Origin: RBC074 sp964470555
GTDB taxonomy: Bacteria; Acidobacteriota; Blastocatellia; RBC074
NCBI GenBank assembly: GCA_964470555.1
Contig: CAYYDG010000023.1
Coordinates: forward strand, 1 to 64,000
DNA: 64,000 nt
Direction of reading: 5' to 3'
Part shown: piece by piece, positions 45,432-53,135 of the stretch
Layout: each line of letters begins with the position of its first letter
How positions within the stretch are numbered: position 1 is the first letter of the stretch
Program-made: the position numbers and the translations under genes
The notes under the pieces: generated by a model
Told to the model about the DNA's origin: nothing
The model's input: the letters and a program-made list of their open reading frames with translations, nothing else
The model's database searches: none

Positions 45432-45474
45432 AGAGTACCAGCTTTAGCTGGCAGCCGCCTAAAAGCGGTACTCT
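45432..45474. repeat. Palindromic spacer element with AGAGTACC/GGTACTCT ends
   Basis: The termini AGAGTACC (45432-45439) and GGTACTCT (45467-45474) enclose smaller hairpins CAGCTTTAGCTG and CCGCCTAAAAGCGG. It belongs to the same family as the element inside glycerate kinase (6984-7031) and sits between two amidohydrolase genes. Confidence 0.82.
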
Positions 45475-45495
45475 AAACGCCGTAAGGAGAAAGCA

Positions 45496-46920
45496 ATGAA
45501 ACGAACAATTCTATTTTTCCTGCTTACGTTGGCTTTCGGCGCTGTGGTTCAAGCGCAAAGCAACGAAGAGATTTTGATTCGCAACGCCACGGTCATGACC
45601 GCTTCGCATGGCACAATCGAAGGCGGTTCGATTTTGATTCGCAACGGCAAGATCGCCGCCGTCGGCAAAGTCGCCGATGTCAAAGCCGGAGCCAATGCCA
45701 AAATCATTGACGCCACCGGCATGTATGTCACACCAGGTTTCGTGGATTCGCATTCGCACACGGCGCTGGATGGAACCAACGAAGGCTCGCTGTCCAACAC
45801 TTCGATGGTGCGCATGGGCGATGTCGTCAATCCGACGGACATCAACATCTATCGCCAGCTCGCGGGCGGTATGACCACCATCCACCAACTGCACGGCAGC
45901 GCCAACGCCATCGGCGGACAGAATTCGATCATCAAATTGAAATGGGGCAAGCCGCTCGAACAAATGCGCGTTGCCGATGCGCCGCGCACTGTCAAATTCG
46001 CGCTCGGCGAAAATCCAAAGCGGTCGAATTCGCCAGCCTTGCCCGGTCAAACGCGGCGGTTTCCTGCCACTCGCATGGGAGTCGAGGAAGTCATACGCGA
46101 ATCTTTCACGCAAGGCCGCGAATATCTGCAACAGTGGGACGCTTACGAACTGGCCAAAAAACGCGGCGAAAATCCGTTGCCGCCTCGACGCGACCTGAAA
46201 CTGGAAGCGATGGCAGACATTTTGCGTGGCAAGATTGATATTCATTCGCACTGTTACCGCGCAGACGAAATCGTCATGTTGATGCGGCTCTGCGAAGAAT
46301 TCGGCATTCGCGTCCACACGCTGCAACACACGCTGGAAGGTTTCAAAGTCGCACCGGAAATCGCCAAACACGGCGCTTCGGCCTCGATCCTGCCGGATTG
46401 GTGGGGGTACAAGTGGGAAGCTTACGATGCGATTCCGTTCAACGCGGCGATCATGACCCGGCGCGGCATCGTGGTTTCGATTCACTCCGACAGCAACGAA
46501 CACGCGCGCCGCTTTTATCAGGAAGCCGCCAAGATGATGAAGTACGGCGACCTGACCGAAGAAGAGGCCTTGAAACTGGTGACTCTGAATCCGGCGATTC
46601 AGATGCGACTGGAAAAACGAATCGGCAGCATTGATGTCGGCAAAGACGCCGATCTGGTGTTGTTCAATGGCCATCCGTTCAGTGTCTATTCGCGTCCGGA
46701 AATGACATTGATCGAAGGCGAAGTTTATTTCGACCGCAAACAGGATTTGGAAAATCGCGCCAAACTGACGGCGGAAAAGAAAGCCTTGATCGAAAAAGAA
46801 CGCCGCACGCCGGGCGTCGCACAACCGACCACACAGCCGCAGCCGGTTATCCCTACGCTCAGCGAAGAAGAAATTGACGGTCACCAACACGGCGGACCGG
46901 GACGCAAAAAACAACGGTGA
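45496..46920 (+). CDS. Exported amidohydrolase, metal motif intact
   Basis: 474 residues. A signal peptide ends near VVQAQ. The metal site HxH is present in TPGFVDSHSHTALDG. Further likely ligands are IDIHSHCYRADEI, RVHTLQHTLEG and the Asp in VVSIHSDSNEH. The C-terminal part has ALKLVTLNPAIQMRLEKRIGSIDVGKDADLVLFNGHPF, typical of the imidazolonepropionase/dipeptidase-like branch. Of the three tandem paralogues this is the only one with a complete-looking active site. Its tail is Pro/Gln/His-rich. AAGGAG upstream supports the start. Confidence 0.88.
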   Translation: MKRTILFFLLTLAFGAVVQAQSNEEILIRNATVMTASHGTIEGGSILIRNGKIAAVGKVADVKAGANAKIIDATGMYVTPGFVDSHSHTALDGTNEGSLSNTSMVRMGDVVNPTDINIYRQLAGGMTTIHQLHGSANAIGGQNSIIKLKWGKPLEQMRVADAPRTVKFALGENPKRSNSPALPGQTRRFPATRMGVEEVIRESFTQGREYLQQWDAYELAKKRGENPLPPRRDLKLEAMADILRGKIDIHSHCYRADEIVMLMRLCEEFGIRVHTLQHTLEGFKVAPEIAKHGASASILPDWWGYKWEAYDAIPFNAAIMTRRGIVVSIHSDSNEHARRFYQEAAKMMKYGDLTEEEALKLVTLNPAIQMRLEKRIGSIDVGKDADLVLFNGHPFSVYSRPEMTLIEGEVYFDRKQDLENRAKLTAEKKALIEKERRTPGVAQPTTQPQPVIPTLSEEEIDGHQHGGPGRKKQR

Positions 46921-46923
46921 GGA

Positions 46924-47096
46924 AATCAAAAGGCAAAAGGCAAAGATCAAAAGTCAAAAATGTTTTTTTGAGCATTCGCCTTTTGTCCGCTTCACTGAAA
47001 CGGGAGAACTTTGGTCATGAATCTTTTTATCAACTCAAAAAAAATGAAGTTACGTACTTTTGCTTTTTGCCTTTTGACTTTTGCCTTTTGCCTTTC
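46924..47096. repeat. Inverted repeat (CAAAAGGCAAA family) spanning the start of the next gene
   Basis: The left arm (46924-46966) reads AAATCAAAAGGCAAAAGGCA and AAAGTCAAAAATG. The right arm (about 47057-47096) reads TTTTGCTTTTTGCCTTTTGA and TTTGCCTTTTGCC. The right arm lies inside the coding sequence and encodes the hydrophobic core of the signal peptide (TFAFCLLTFAFCL). The same family is intergenic at 19973-20056. Confidence 0.88.
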
Positions 47097-48366
47097 AACT
47101 TCGTCGCTGGCGCTGGCGCAGTCGAAATCCGAACAGGGAACTTACGCCATTCGCAATGCGCGCATCGTCACCGTCACCAATGGCGTGATTGAAAAAGGCA
47201 CGATTGTCATCAAAAACGGCAGGATCGAAGCCGTCGGCGCCTCTGTCGCTGTTCCCAAGGACGCCAAAATCATTGATGCCACAGGCTTGTCGGTTTATCC
47301 GGGGTTGATTGATTCCAACACCTACGTGGGATTGTCTGAAATCGGGCAAGGTTCGCCCGGCACTGTGGACACCACGGAGCTTGGCGATTTCAATCCCAAC
47401 ATGAAAGCCATTACCGCGGTCAATCCGTACAGCGAACACATTCCCGTCGCCCGTATGAACGGCGTGACGACGGTGATGACCTGCCCGCAAGGCGGACTCA
47501 TTTCCGGTCAATGCGCGTTGTTGAATCTGGACGGCTGGACTCAGCACGACATGAAAGTGCTGGGTTCAGCGGCGATGCGGTTGAATTATCCGCGCGCAGG
47601 GTTCGGCGGTCGCGGAGGCGGATTCGCCGCTATTTTCGGAGCGCCGAACGATCAGGCTCGACAACAACGCGAACGGCAAGTGGATGCGTTGAAGAAGAAA
47701 CTCGACGACGCGCAAGCTTATGCCAACGCCAAAGACGCCGCCGCCAAAGACCGCAACCTTCCCGCGCGGCCTGTGGATTTAGGCTTGGAAGCGTTGATCC
47801 CCGTGCTGAAAGGCGAAGTTCCTGTGTTTGTTTCGGCCAATGGCGAGCGCGAAATCAAAGGCGCGATTGAACTGGCTGACAAATACAAACTGCGGCTGAT
47901 TATTTCCGGCGGCGACGACGCCATCAAAGTCGCCAAGGAATTGAAGGAGAAAAACATTCCCGTCGTGCTCGGCGGTGTGCTGGAAATGCCCGGCAGTGAA
48001 GATTCGCCTTATGACGAAGCCTTTGCCCGCGCCGGAGAACTGCACAAAGCCGGTGTGAAAGTCGCCATTGCCACCAGCGATTCGGCGTATGTGCGCTTGC
48101 TGCCCTACCACGCCGGAACGGCTGCGGCATTTGGCTTGCCGAAAGACGAAGCCTTGAAGAGCGTGACGATCACTCCCGCACAAATCTTTGGCGTAGACAA
48201 ACTGCTCGGCAGCATCGAAGCCGGAAAACTGGCCAACCTGGTCATCACCGACGGCGACATCCTGGAACATCGGACGAAGGTCAAACAGATGTTCATCGCC
48301 GGTCGCCCGGTGGATATGATGAACAAACATCAACGGCTCTACGAGAAGTTCAAGGATCGGCCTTAA
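47017..48366 (+). CDS. Exported amidohydrolase-like protein lacking metal ligands, with repeat-derived signal peptide
   Basis: 449 residues from the ATG at 47017, which has GGGAGA upstream; an ATG at 47044 is also in frame but lacks a Shine-Dalgarno. The amidohydrolase pattern is plain: YAIRNARIVTVTNGVIEKG, YPGLIDSNTYVGLSE and VTITPAQIFGVDKLLGSIEAGKLANLVITDGDI. The HxH motif is replaced by NTY, though the late TSD is kept, so it is probably not a normal hydrolase. Its signal peptide core, TFAFCLLTFAFCL, is encoded by a dispersed repeat arm. Third of three tandem paralogues and very similar to the first in its C-terminal half. Confidence 0.87.
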   Translation: MNLFINSKKMKLRTFAFCLLTFAFCLSTSSLALAQSKSEQGTYAIRNARIVTVTNGVIEKGTIVIKNGRIEAVGASVAVPKDAKIIDATGLSVYPGLIDSNTYVGLSEIGQGSPGTVDTTELGDFNPNMKAITAVNPYSEHIPVARMNGVTTVMTCPQGGLISGQCALLNLDGWTQHDMKVLGSAAMRLNYPRAGFGGRGGGFAAIFGAPNDQARQQRERQVDALKKKLDDAQAYANAKDAAAKDRNLPARPVDLGLEALIPVLKGEVPVFVSANGEREIKGAIELADKYKLRLIISGGDDAIKVAKELKEKNIPVVLGGVLEMPGSEDSPYDEAFARAGELHKAGVKVAIATSDSAYVRLLPYHAGTAAAFGLPKDEALKSVTITPAQIFGVDKLLGSIEAGKLANLVITDGDILEHRTKVKQMFIAGRPVDMMNKHQRLYEKFKDRP

Positions 48367-48374
48367 AACCAAGA

Positions 48375-48405
48375 GCCGGTAGCGAGTTTTTGCTTCGCTA
48401 CCGGC
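48375..48405 (+). terminator. Hairpin after the amidohydrolase cluster
   Basis: GCCGGTAGCGA (48375-48385) pairs perfectly with TCGCTACCGGC (48395-48405) over a 9-base loop, a few bases after the stop. No T-run follows, so it may be a weak terminator or RNA-protecting stem. Confidence 0.6.
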
Positions 48406-48468
48406 GTGAATAATGGAACGCTATCCATCAACGCCGGATAATCATTGTCGTTGCCCACCAAGATAAAA

Positions 48469-48636
48469 ATGGGATCAGGTGTTTTCGTTCATTCTGTTGG
48501 TATGCACGGAGAGGTCTATGCTGAGAACAAATACGTGATCGAAGGCGCTTCGCTTGAGCCTGCTGAGTTCATTCAGGTTGTCGCCAAGCTGGGGCGCAAA
48601 AACACAGTGGTCATCACTACATATCGAGTATGGTAA
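48469..48636 (+). CDS. Short protein upstream of YgiT-type gene, possible toxin remnant
   Basis: 55 residues from the ATG at 48469; a TTG at 48445 is also possible. The only recognisable trait is a C-terminal strand ending in VVITTYRVW, which resembles the end of small DUF4258-type toxins (ITVY-P). Its last seven bases overlap the YgiT-type start, as in toxin-antitoxin operons. A full DUF4258 toxin is longer (about 80-100 residues), so this may be truncated at the N-terminus. Assignment is weak. Confidence 0.4.
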   Translation: MGSGVFVHSVGMHGEVYAENKYVIEGASLEPAEFIQVVAKLGRKNTVVITTYRVW

Positions 48637-48914
48637 CTGAAATGGAACCCAAGAAAGCTCGCAAAGAATCCGAAGCTCGACTAGTTTGCGAATTCTGTAA
48701 TGCACAGGCCGCGCGTCAGGTCAGGTTGAATCACACGTTTGGAAGCGGCGCGAAAATGATTGTTGTGGCAAATGTCGAAACAATCGTTTGCGATAATTGC
48801 GGGCAGCGTTACGTCGAAGGAGAAGCGCTGGAAACCCTCAACCGAATTCTTGCCAACCCGGATACGTATGCCAGGCAACAAATGATTCCAGTAGCCGATT
48901 TCGCGCTTGTCTAA
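48630..48914 (+). CDS. YgiT-type zinc finger protein (putative antitoxin)
   Basis: 94 residues. The two CxxC pairs are VCEFCNAQ and VCDNCGQRYVEGEALETLNRI, the hallmark of YgiT/MqsA N-terminal zinc-finger proteins. There is no C-terminal helix-turn-helix of the long MqsA type. Such short forms usually pair with a DUF4258 or MqsR-like toxin encoded just upstream, matching the overlapping ORF here. Confidence 0.8.
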   Translation: MVTEMEPKKARKESEARLVCEFCNAQAARQVRLNHTFGSGAKMIVVANVETIVCDNCGQRYVEGEALETLNRILANPDTYARQQMIPVADFALV

Positions 48915-48953
48915 AAAACGATTTCAGCCACGCCTTGTTGGAAGTCGGACTTG

Positions 48954-49118
48954 CTAGGGTGCGGGTTGTTCCATCACGCGCAAGAATTCTTCGGGTGTGA
49001 CAATCTTCAGCGAGCGAAACCGCTTTTGAAACTCTCGGCCTGTTTCTTGATTCCAGTTCATCAAGTCGAGCAGATCATTGTTACAGCTATCGAAGATGAC
49101 AAGGCATTTATCAGGCAT
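48954..49118 (-). pseudogene. C-terminal remnant of a PIN-family (VapC-like) toxin
   Basis: 54 residues: DSCNNDLLDLMNWN and FQKRFRSLKIVTPEEFLRV match the last third of PIN-domain toxins (SGDxDLLDL ... IVTPxEFL). The N-terminal two thirds with the first catalytic Asp residues are missing, though an ATG is still present at 49118. It overlaps the upstream antitoxin remnant by eight bases, keeping the antitoxin-toxin order. Not expected to be an active nuclease. Confidence 0.6.
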
Positions 49119-49332
49119 GGCGTTCGGCTCTTACCACTGCGAGCGCTTGTTCTATATCGAGTTGAAGTTCCTTATCGGTTCTTCCGCTTGCTTCAAAGGC
49201 AGCGCCAACATCGGCAAAAAGCTCGCTGATGGTTGGCAACTCCGCTGCACGTCGCAATGTGTCCAGAGCAAACTGTTCGACGTTGACGCCTTCGGCTGCA
49301 GCTTTTCTCGCCAGCAAACCTTCAAGCTCCAA
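49111..49332 (-). pseudogene. N-terminally truncated antitoxin of the VapB-like type
   Basis: About 73 residues starting at LEGLLARKAAAEGVNVEQFALDTL. This aligns with residues after TITLPVPAEIQ in the intact antitoxin at 49835-50305. The N-terminal DNA-binding strand and its start are lost. The only start is a TTG, and the sequence upstream is a fragment of a DUF2461 gene, so the promoter and ribosome site are gone too. Confidence 0.55.
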
Positions 49333-49346
49333 CGACTGAACTGCGC

Positions 49347-49460
49347 CTGATTCGCCATTTCAACCCCACCGCTTTCGTCAAAAACGCCATCATCGGTTTG
49401 CTGAGTTCGCAAAGGTGTTCGACTCGGTCGAGGAACTCTTTGGCGGCAGACTTGCTGATA
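49347..49460 (-). pseudogene. Duplicated 3' fragment of the DUF2461 gene
   Basis: The stretch matches 50361-50475, the 3' end of the intact DUF2461 gene, at roughly nine bases in ten by eye. In translation FLDRVEHLCELSKPMMAFL faces FLDRVENLCELSEPMMVFL. With the intact gene it forms a direct repeat around the DUF433/DUF5615 pair. Confidence 0.8.
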
Positions 49461-49478
49461 GGTGACCTGGGTAGCGCG

Positions 49479-49838
49479 TCAAAACGGCAAGCTGACAATT
49501 CGGATGGTATTGAGAAAATCTTCCGGCGTTCCTGCTTCGTAAAAGAATTGCAGCCAGAGCGCCGCATCACGGATCGCCACTTCCTGGCGAACGATGATGA
49601 GTCCCGGACTGTCATTGTGTTCGATAAATTCCCCGAAATGCCGAGGCATGGTTTTCAAGTCATGACTGACCAATACGCGAACATCCTGTGCCGTCGCGAG
49701 CAAAACTTCGGGGTCAGGCGTTCCGGTATGAATGCCTGCTTCCGGAGCGGTTTTGAAATCGCATTCCGGCATCAGTCGCAACACGGCTTCAACGATGCGC
49801 TGGTCGAGATCATTGTCGGCTTGGAATCGTAGCTTCAT
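49479..49838 (-). CDS. DUF5615 PIN-like toxin
   Basis: 119 residues. It begins MKLRFQADNDLDQRIVEAVL, with the early acidic residues of PIN-like DUF5615 proteins, and continues with VRVLVSHDLKTMPRHFGEFI and PGLIIVRQ. The family is presumed to be RNase toxins partnered by DUF433 antitoxins, which is the upstream gene here. The start overlaps the antitoxin stop (ATGA). Confidence 0.85.
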   Translation of the reverse strand: MKLRFQADNDLDQRIVEAVLRLMPECDFKTAPEAGIHTGTPDPEVLLATAQDVRVLVSHDLKTMPRHFGEFIEHNDSPGLIIVRQEVAIRDAALWLQFFYEAGTPEDFLNTIRIVSLPF

Positions 49839-50305
49839 TTGGGCGTGGCCACGCTGTGACGTTCGCGCAACTCTTCGGCGGTTTTGATGTAATCGGGATG
49901 ACGATTGAGCATTTGCTGTTGCAGTTCATCTTCTTCGCGCCGGAGTTGTTGCAGGTAGTTTTCGACCAGTTCCTGCTGGTTCAGATAAAAGGTAACGGCG
50001 CTGTAAATGCTTGCCAGCGATAGGGACGGAAAGCATTCGCGGCGGATGGTTTCAGGCGATAGCCCTTCTTTGAAACGAACTATTACGGCAGCAAGCGGGA
50101 CAGAAGACTGTGCGATGTAATAACCGCCATCTCGCTCCTCAATGGCTGGGGGAAGCGTTGCGCTGATCTCGATCGTAGATTTCTGAGCGGCGCGCGCCAG
50201 CAAATCCGCGGCAAATTGTTCCACCTTTATGCCTTGCGCAGTCGCCTTTTGGGCTAACAGGCCCTGAATCTCGGCGGGTACGGGTAACGTAATTGTTGTG
50301 CTCAT
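49835..50305 (-). CDS. DUF433 antitoxin with N-terminal VapB-like extension
   Basis: 156 residues. The N-terminal part (TITLPVPAEIQGLLAQKATAQGIKVEQFAADLL) is of the ribbon-helix-helix/VapB kind. The DUF433 part has GGYYIAQSSVPLAAVIVRFKEGLSPETIRRECFPSLSLASIYSAVTFYL. A helical tail follows. It is the expected antitoxin of the DUF5615 gene. GGAGGTGG lies directly upstream of the ATG at 50305, so the pair has its own strong ribosome site. Confidence 0.85.
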   Translation of the reverse strand: MSTTITLPVPAEIQGLLAQKATAQGIKVEQFAADLLARAAQKSTIEISATLPPAIEERDGGYYIAQSSVPLAAVIVRFKEGLSPETIRRECFPSLSLASIYSAVTFYLNQQELVENYLQQLRREEDELQQQMLNRHPDYIKTAEELRERHSVATPK

Positions 50306-50371
50306 CAAACCACCTCCACGGCGAGCATACTGTTGCCATTCTATAAATTCAACGAATCAACTATGCCTGAT

Positions 50372-51058
50372 TCACCATTTCAATCCCGCCGCTTTCGTCA
50401 AAAACACCATCATTGGTTCGCTGAGTTCGCAAAGGTTTTCGACGCGATCCAGGAAATCTTTGGCGCAGACTTGCGCGCGCGTGAAGTTGGCCGTGACGAT
50501 GAAATCTTTGCGGCGCAGGTCTTCGGCAAACGGATGGTCGGGCGAGTATTGCTTCGGAAGTTTGGCCAACGATTCGCCTTCAAATTTCAGCTTGGCTTTG
50601 AACGGACGGCTGCTGACGGCTGCTTTCCAATCATCTGGACGATTGGCGATGGCATCGGTGATGGCTCGGCGAACGAGCGTTGCCGGTCGCCACAACCCTA
50701 TGCCCAGAAAACAATGCTCCGGGTCGAGGTGCAGATAAATGCCCGGCGTGTTTTCCTTGCCGGATTGATGCCAAAAGTAAGCAGCGGCCACTGCCTTGTA
50801 TGGGTCTTTGGATTTGGAAAAGCGCAAATCGCGATGCAGCCGCAGCATCGAACCGCCGTTCGGTTTGGGATCGGCAATCAGATACGGGCTGATCTGTGCC
50901 AGCCGAGGGCGAAACGCCGCAATGAACGCCAACATCGGTTCGCGCACGAATTCCAGATAGCGCGGGCGGTTGGCTTCAAACCAGTCGCGGTTGTTATTGG
51001 CTTTGAGGTCTTCCAGAAAGGTAAACAGTTGCGGCGAAAATCGAAGGTCTTTGGGCAT
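50372..51058 (-). CDS. DUF2461 (TIGR02453) family protein
   Basis: 228 residues. LRFSPQLFTFLEDLKANNNRDWFEANRPRYLEFVREPM is the family's N-terminal signature; GGSMLRLHRDLRFSKSKDPYK and YLHLDPEHCFLGIGLWRP follow. It is a conserved cytoplasmic family without a proven function. Its 3' end occurs again at 49347-49460, beyond the toxin-antitoxin pair. Confidence 0.9.
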   Translation of the reverse strand: MPKDLRFSPQLFTFLEDLKANNNRDWFEANRPRYLEFVREPMLAFIAAFRPRLAQISPYLIADPKPNGGSMLRLHRDLRFSKSKDPYKAVAAAYFWHQSGKENTPGIYLHLDPEHCFLGIGLWRPATLVRRAITDAIANRPDDWKAAVSSRPFKAKLKFEGESLAKLPKQYSPDHPFAEDLRRKDFIVTANFTRAQVCAKDFLDRVENLCELSEPMMVFLTKAAGLKW

Positions 51059-51080
51059 TGTCTGATCTTTCTTGATCCAT

Positions 51081-51168
51081 TTTCACCGCAGAGGCGCAGA
51101 GAACTCAGAGGAAGCGCGGAGAAAAATCTCTGCGAAACCTCTGCGCCTCTCTGCGTCTCAGCGGTTAA
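51081..51168. repeat. Inverted-repeat spacer element (GCAGAGGCGCAGAG words), copy 2
   Basis: The left arm (51081-51121) reads ACCGCAGAGGCGCAGAG and CAGAGGAAGCGCGGAG. The right arm (51126-51168) reads CTCTGCG, CCTCTGCGCCTC and CAGCGGT. It is the same family as 28249-28341. Confidence 0.88.
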
Positions 51169-51187
51169 AGAAAATCCTTTTAAGCTC

Positions 51188-51661
51188 TCATCGTTTCGCT
51201 TTCTTTTCGGCCAGCTTTTCGATGGCTTTCCATTCGGCGGCGGTGACGGGTTGAACCGACAGCCGCGAACCTCGTTTCAGCAATTCCATCTTTTCCAATG
51301 CGGCCACCGGGCGCAGGTCGTCCAGCGACAACGGGACATCGAACTTTTGGACGAAGCGGATGTCCACCATCTCCCAGATCGGTTTGGCGGGCGTCGCTTT
51401 CGGATCGTAATGATCGTCTTTCGGATCGAGCGCCGTGTGGTCGGGATAGGCCTTTTTGACGACTTCGGCAATGCCTGCGATGTGCGGCGGTTCAGTGCTG
51501 CTGTGATAGAACAACACCAGATCGCCAAGTTCCATTTCCTTCATGAAATTGCGCGCCTGATAGTTGCGGACGCCGCTCCAGCAAGTGGTTTTCTTCGGCT
51601 CCTTCGCCAGATCGTCAATCGAAAAACAATCGGGTTCGGATTTCATCAACCAATAACGCAT
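51188..51661 (-). CDS. EVE domain protein
   Basis: 157 residues, a single EVE (PUA-like) domain. The start YWLMKSEPDCFSIDDLAKEP, then WSGVRNYQARNFMKEMELGDLVLFYHS, and GIAEVVKKAYPDHTALD are diagnostic. These domains bind modified bases in DNA or RNA; in bacteria they are often found with restriction or defence genes. No direct partner gene lies beside it. Confidence 0.93.
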   Translation of the reverse strand: MRYWLMKSEPDCFSIDDLAKEPKKTTCWSGVRNYQARNFMKEMELGDLVLFYHSSTEPPHIAGIAEVVKKAYPDHTALDPKDDHYDPKATPAKPIWEMVDIRFVQKFDVPLSLDDLRPVAALEKMELLKRGSRLSVQPVTAAEWKAIEKLAEKKAKR

Positions 51662-51677
51662 TCAGTTGGCTCCAAAA

Positions 51678-51751
51678 TGTAGAGCAGGTTTTCCAACCTG
51701 CTCAGGTTTACTTGAGCAAGCCAATCCGGGCAGATTGGAAAATCTGCCCTA
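51678..51751. repeat. Twin-hairpin repeat (GCAGGTTTTCC / GGAAAATCTGCCC)
   Basis: GAGCAGGTT pairs with AACCTGCTC (51681-51703), and GGGCAGATT pairs with AATCTGCCC (51728-51749). The outer ends GTAGAGCAGG and CTGCCCTAC are also complementary, so the element can fold as one long stem or two hairpins. Confidence 0.8.
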
Positions 51752-51758
51752 CGACAGA

Positions 51759-52220
51759 TTACTTCGCCCGCGCCAGATTGAACGTGCCGGTGTAAAACGC
51801 GCTGGTAAAAAAGCCGACGAATTCCTTGTCCGTGGCGCGGCCAATCCAATCGAACACGCCGCCGTCTTTGGCTCCGAGGTCGGTTGTGCCTTTGAACATG
51901 ACGACTTTGCCGACCTGTCGGCCTTCCATCTTGATCGAGTATTTGTAAGCGCCGCCGCAATCGCCTTCGAACGAAGCCAGGTACACGCCGTCTTTCAATT
52001 CGATGTTCGCGTCCAGTTTTTTGCAGATGTCTTTGGGCGGAGTCGTGCCTTGCGCAGGGCTGTAAACGCCCCAGGTTCCTGTCCACGCGCCCGTGATTTC
52101 AGGAGCGGCAGGTTTGGATTGAGTCGTTGCAGGTTGGGCTGCGGGAGTTTGCGCCAGCGTTATGACGCCAACCAGTAACACGAAGCAGAAAGAGGTCAGC
52201 CAATTCAAAGTTTTCATCAT
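51759..52220 (-). CDS. Small exported protein of unknown function
   Basis: 153 residues from the ATG at 52220 (or the adjacent ATG at 52217), with AAAGGA upstream. A signal peptide ends near ITLAQ. The mature part begins with a Pro/Gln/Thr stretch, then a beta-rich domain: ITGAWTGTWGVYSPAQG, DICKKLDANIELKDGVYLASFEGDCGGAYKYSIKMEG, and FTSAFYTGTFNLARAK. One Cys pair could form a disulfide. It resembles small lipocalin-like periplasmic domains, but I cannot name the family. Confidence 0.65.
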   Translation of the reverse strand: MMKTLNWLTSFCFVLLVGVITLAQTPAAQPATTQSKPAAPEITGAWTGTWGVYSPAQGTTPPKDICKKLDANIELKDGVYLASFEGDCGGAYKYSIKMEGRQVGKVVMFKGTTDLGAKDGGVFDWIGRATDKEFVGFFTSAFYTGTFNLARAK

Positions 52221-52302
52221 TGTTCCTTTGGGAAAATCTGCGTTGAAAGTTGTGTCGGGAGATGGTTCGGCCTGATTGGGACATTTGCCCGAACAACTGG
52301 CG

Positions 52303-52917
52303 CTAACTTTTCGTGCGCCAGTGATCCAGCAGCGGTCCGGATTTGCCAAACACCGGATCCGTGATGGGTAGCGCCAGCCGCGCAATGTTGTCATCCACGC
52401 GAGGACGTTCGCCCGCTTTGCCGTAATTCATGTCCACGTTTTGATTCGGCGGATAGGCTCCCACGACGTGAAAGTCGCTGCTCGATCCCAGATTTTTGTG
52501 GCCGACGCCGGCGGGAATGATGATGACATCGCCTGCGCCGATGGTTTCGGTGATGCCGTTTTCGCCGCCAAGCTGGACTTTGGCCGAACCGCCGAACACC
52601 AGCAAGGCTTCGTGCGCCGTGCTGTGGTAATGGTGATAGCTGAAAATGCCGTTGCGCCAATCGTTGCCCCAGTTGTTGGCGTGGATCAAGGCTTCGATGG
52701 CCGATGCCGGGTCATCTTTGGGCAGATTCAATGCGCCGGGGTAAATCAACACCGGCAATTGACTGTTGGGAATCGTGCCCGCATCTTTCAGCATTCGCGT
52801 GACGACGCGCGGCGGTTTGGAATTGAGAAGCGAGTTTGAGTTTTGCGCTTGCGCTCCGATCATAGCCGCGCCACCAAGCGCACCCGTCGCCAGAAAGTCT
52901 CTTCGATTGATATTCAT
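52303..52917 (-). CDS. Exported cupin-domain protein (Tat signal)
   Basis: 204 residues. The N-terminus NRRDFLATGALGGAAMIGA is a twin-arginine signal. The cupin core is seen in GIFSYHHYHSTAHEALLVFGGSAKVQLGGENG (HxH...E metal ligands) and VIIPAGVGHKNLGSSSDFHVVGAYP (His ligand). It is likely a metal-binding cupin, possibly a dioxygenase or isomerase; the substrate is unknown. The ATG at 52917 starts the signal. Confidence 0.88.
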   Translation of the reverse strand: MNINRRDFLATGALGGAAMIGAQAQNSNSLLNSKPPRVVTRMLKDAGTIPNSQLPVLIYPGALNLPKDDPASAIEALIHANNWGNDWRNGIFSYHHYHSTAHEALLVFGGSAKVQLGGENGITETIGAGDVIIIPAGVGHKNLGSSSDFHVVGAYPPNQNVDMNYGKAGERPRVDDNIARLALPITDPVFGKSGPLLDHWRTKS

Positions 52918-53135
52918 GTTGTACCTGCCTGGGTTGGAGTTTTCGATCACGGCGGCAGGAAATGTAGCAGCTTGCGCGAACTGAGCCAAGCAATCGAACG
53001 CGCGACGAGCAAAATTGGCATGTTGCAGGCGCTTCTTTTAGAGTGTTGGCGACAGGTTTTCTCTGTAAAAGAGCATGTGGCTGAGAATGCAAAGCTGCGA
53101 CAGGTCGCAGCGCTCCAAATTCATAGGTTGAGCTT

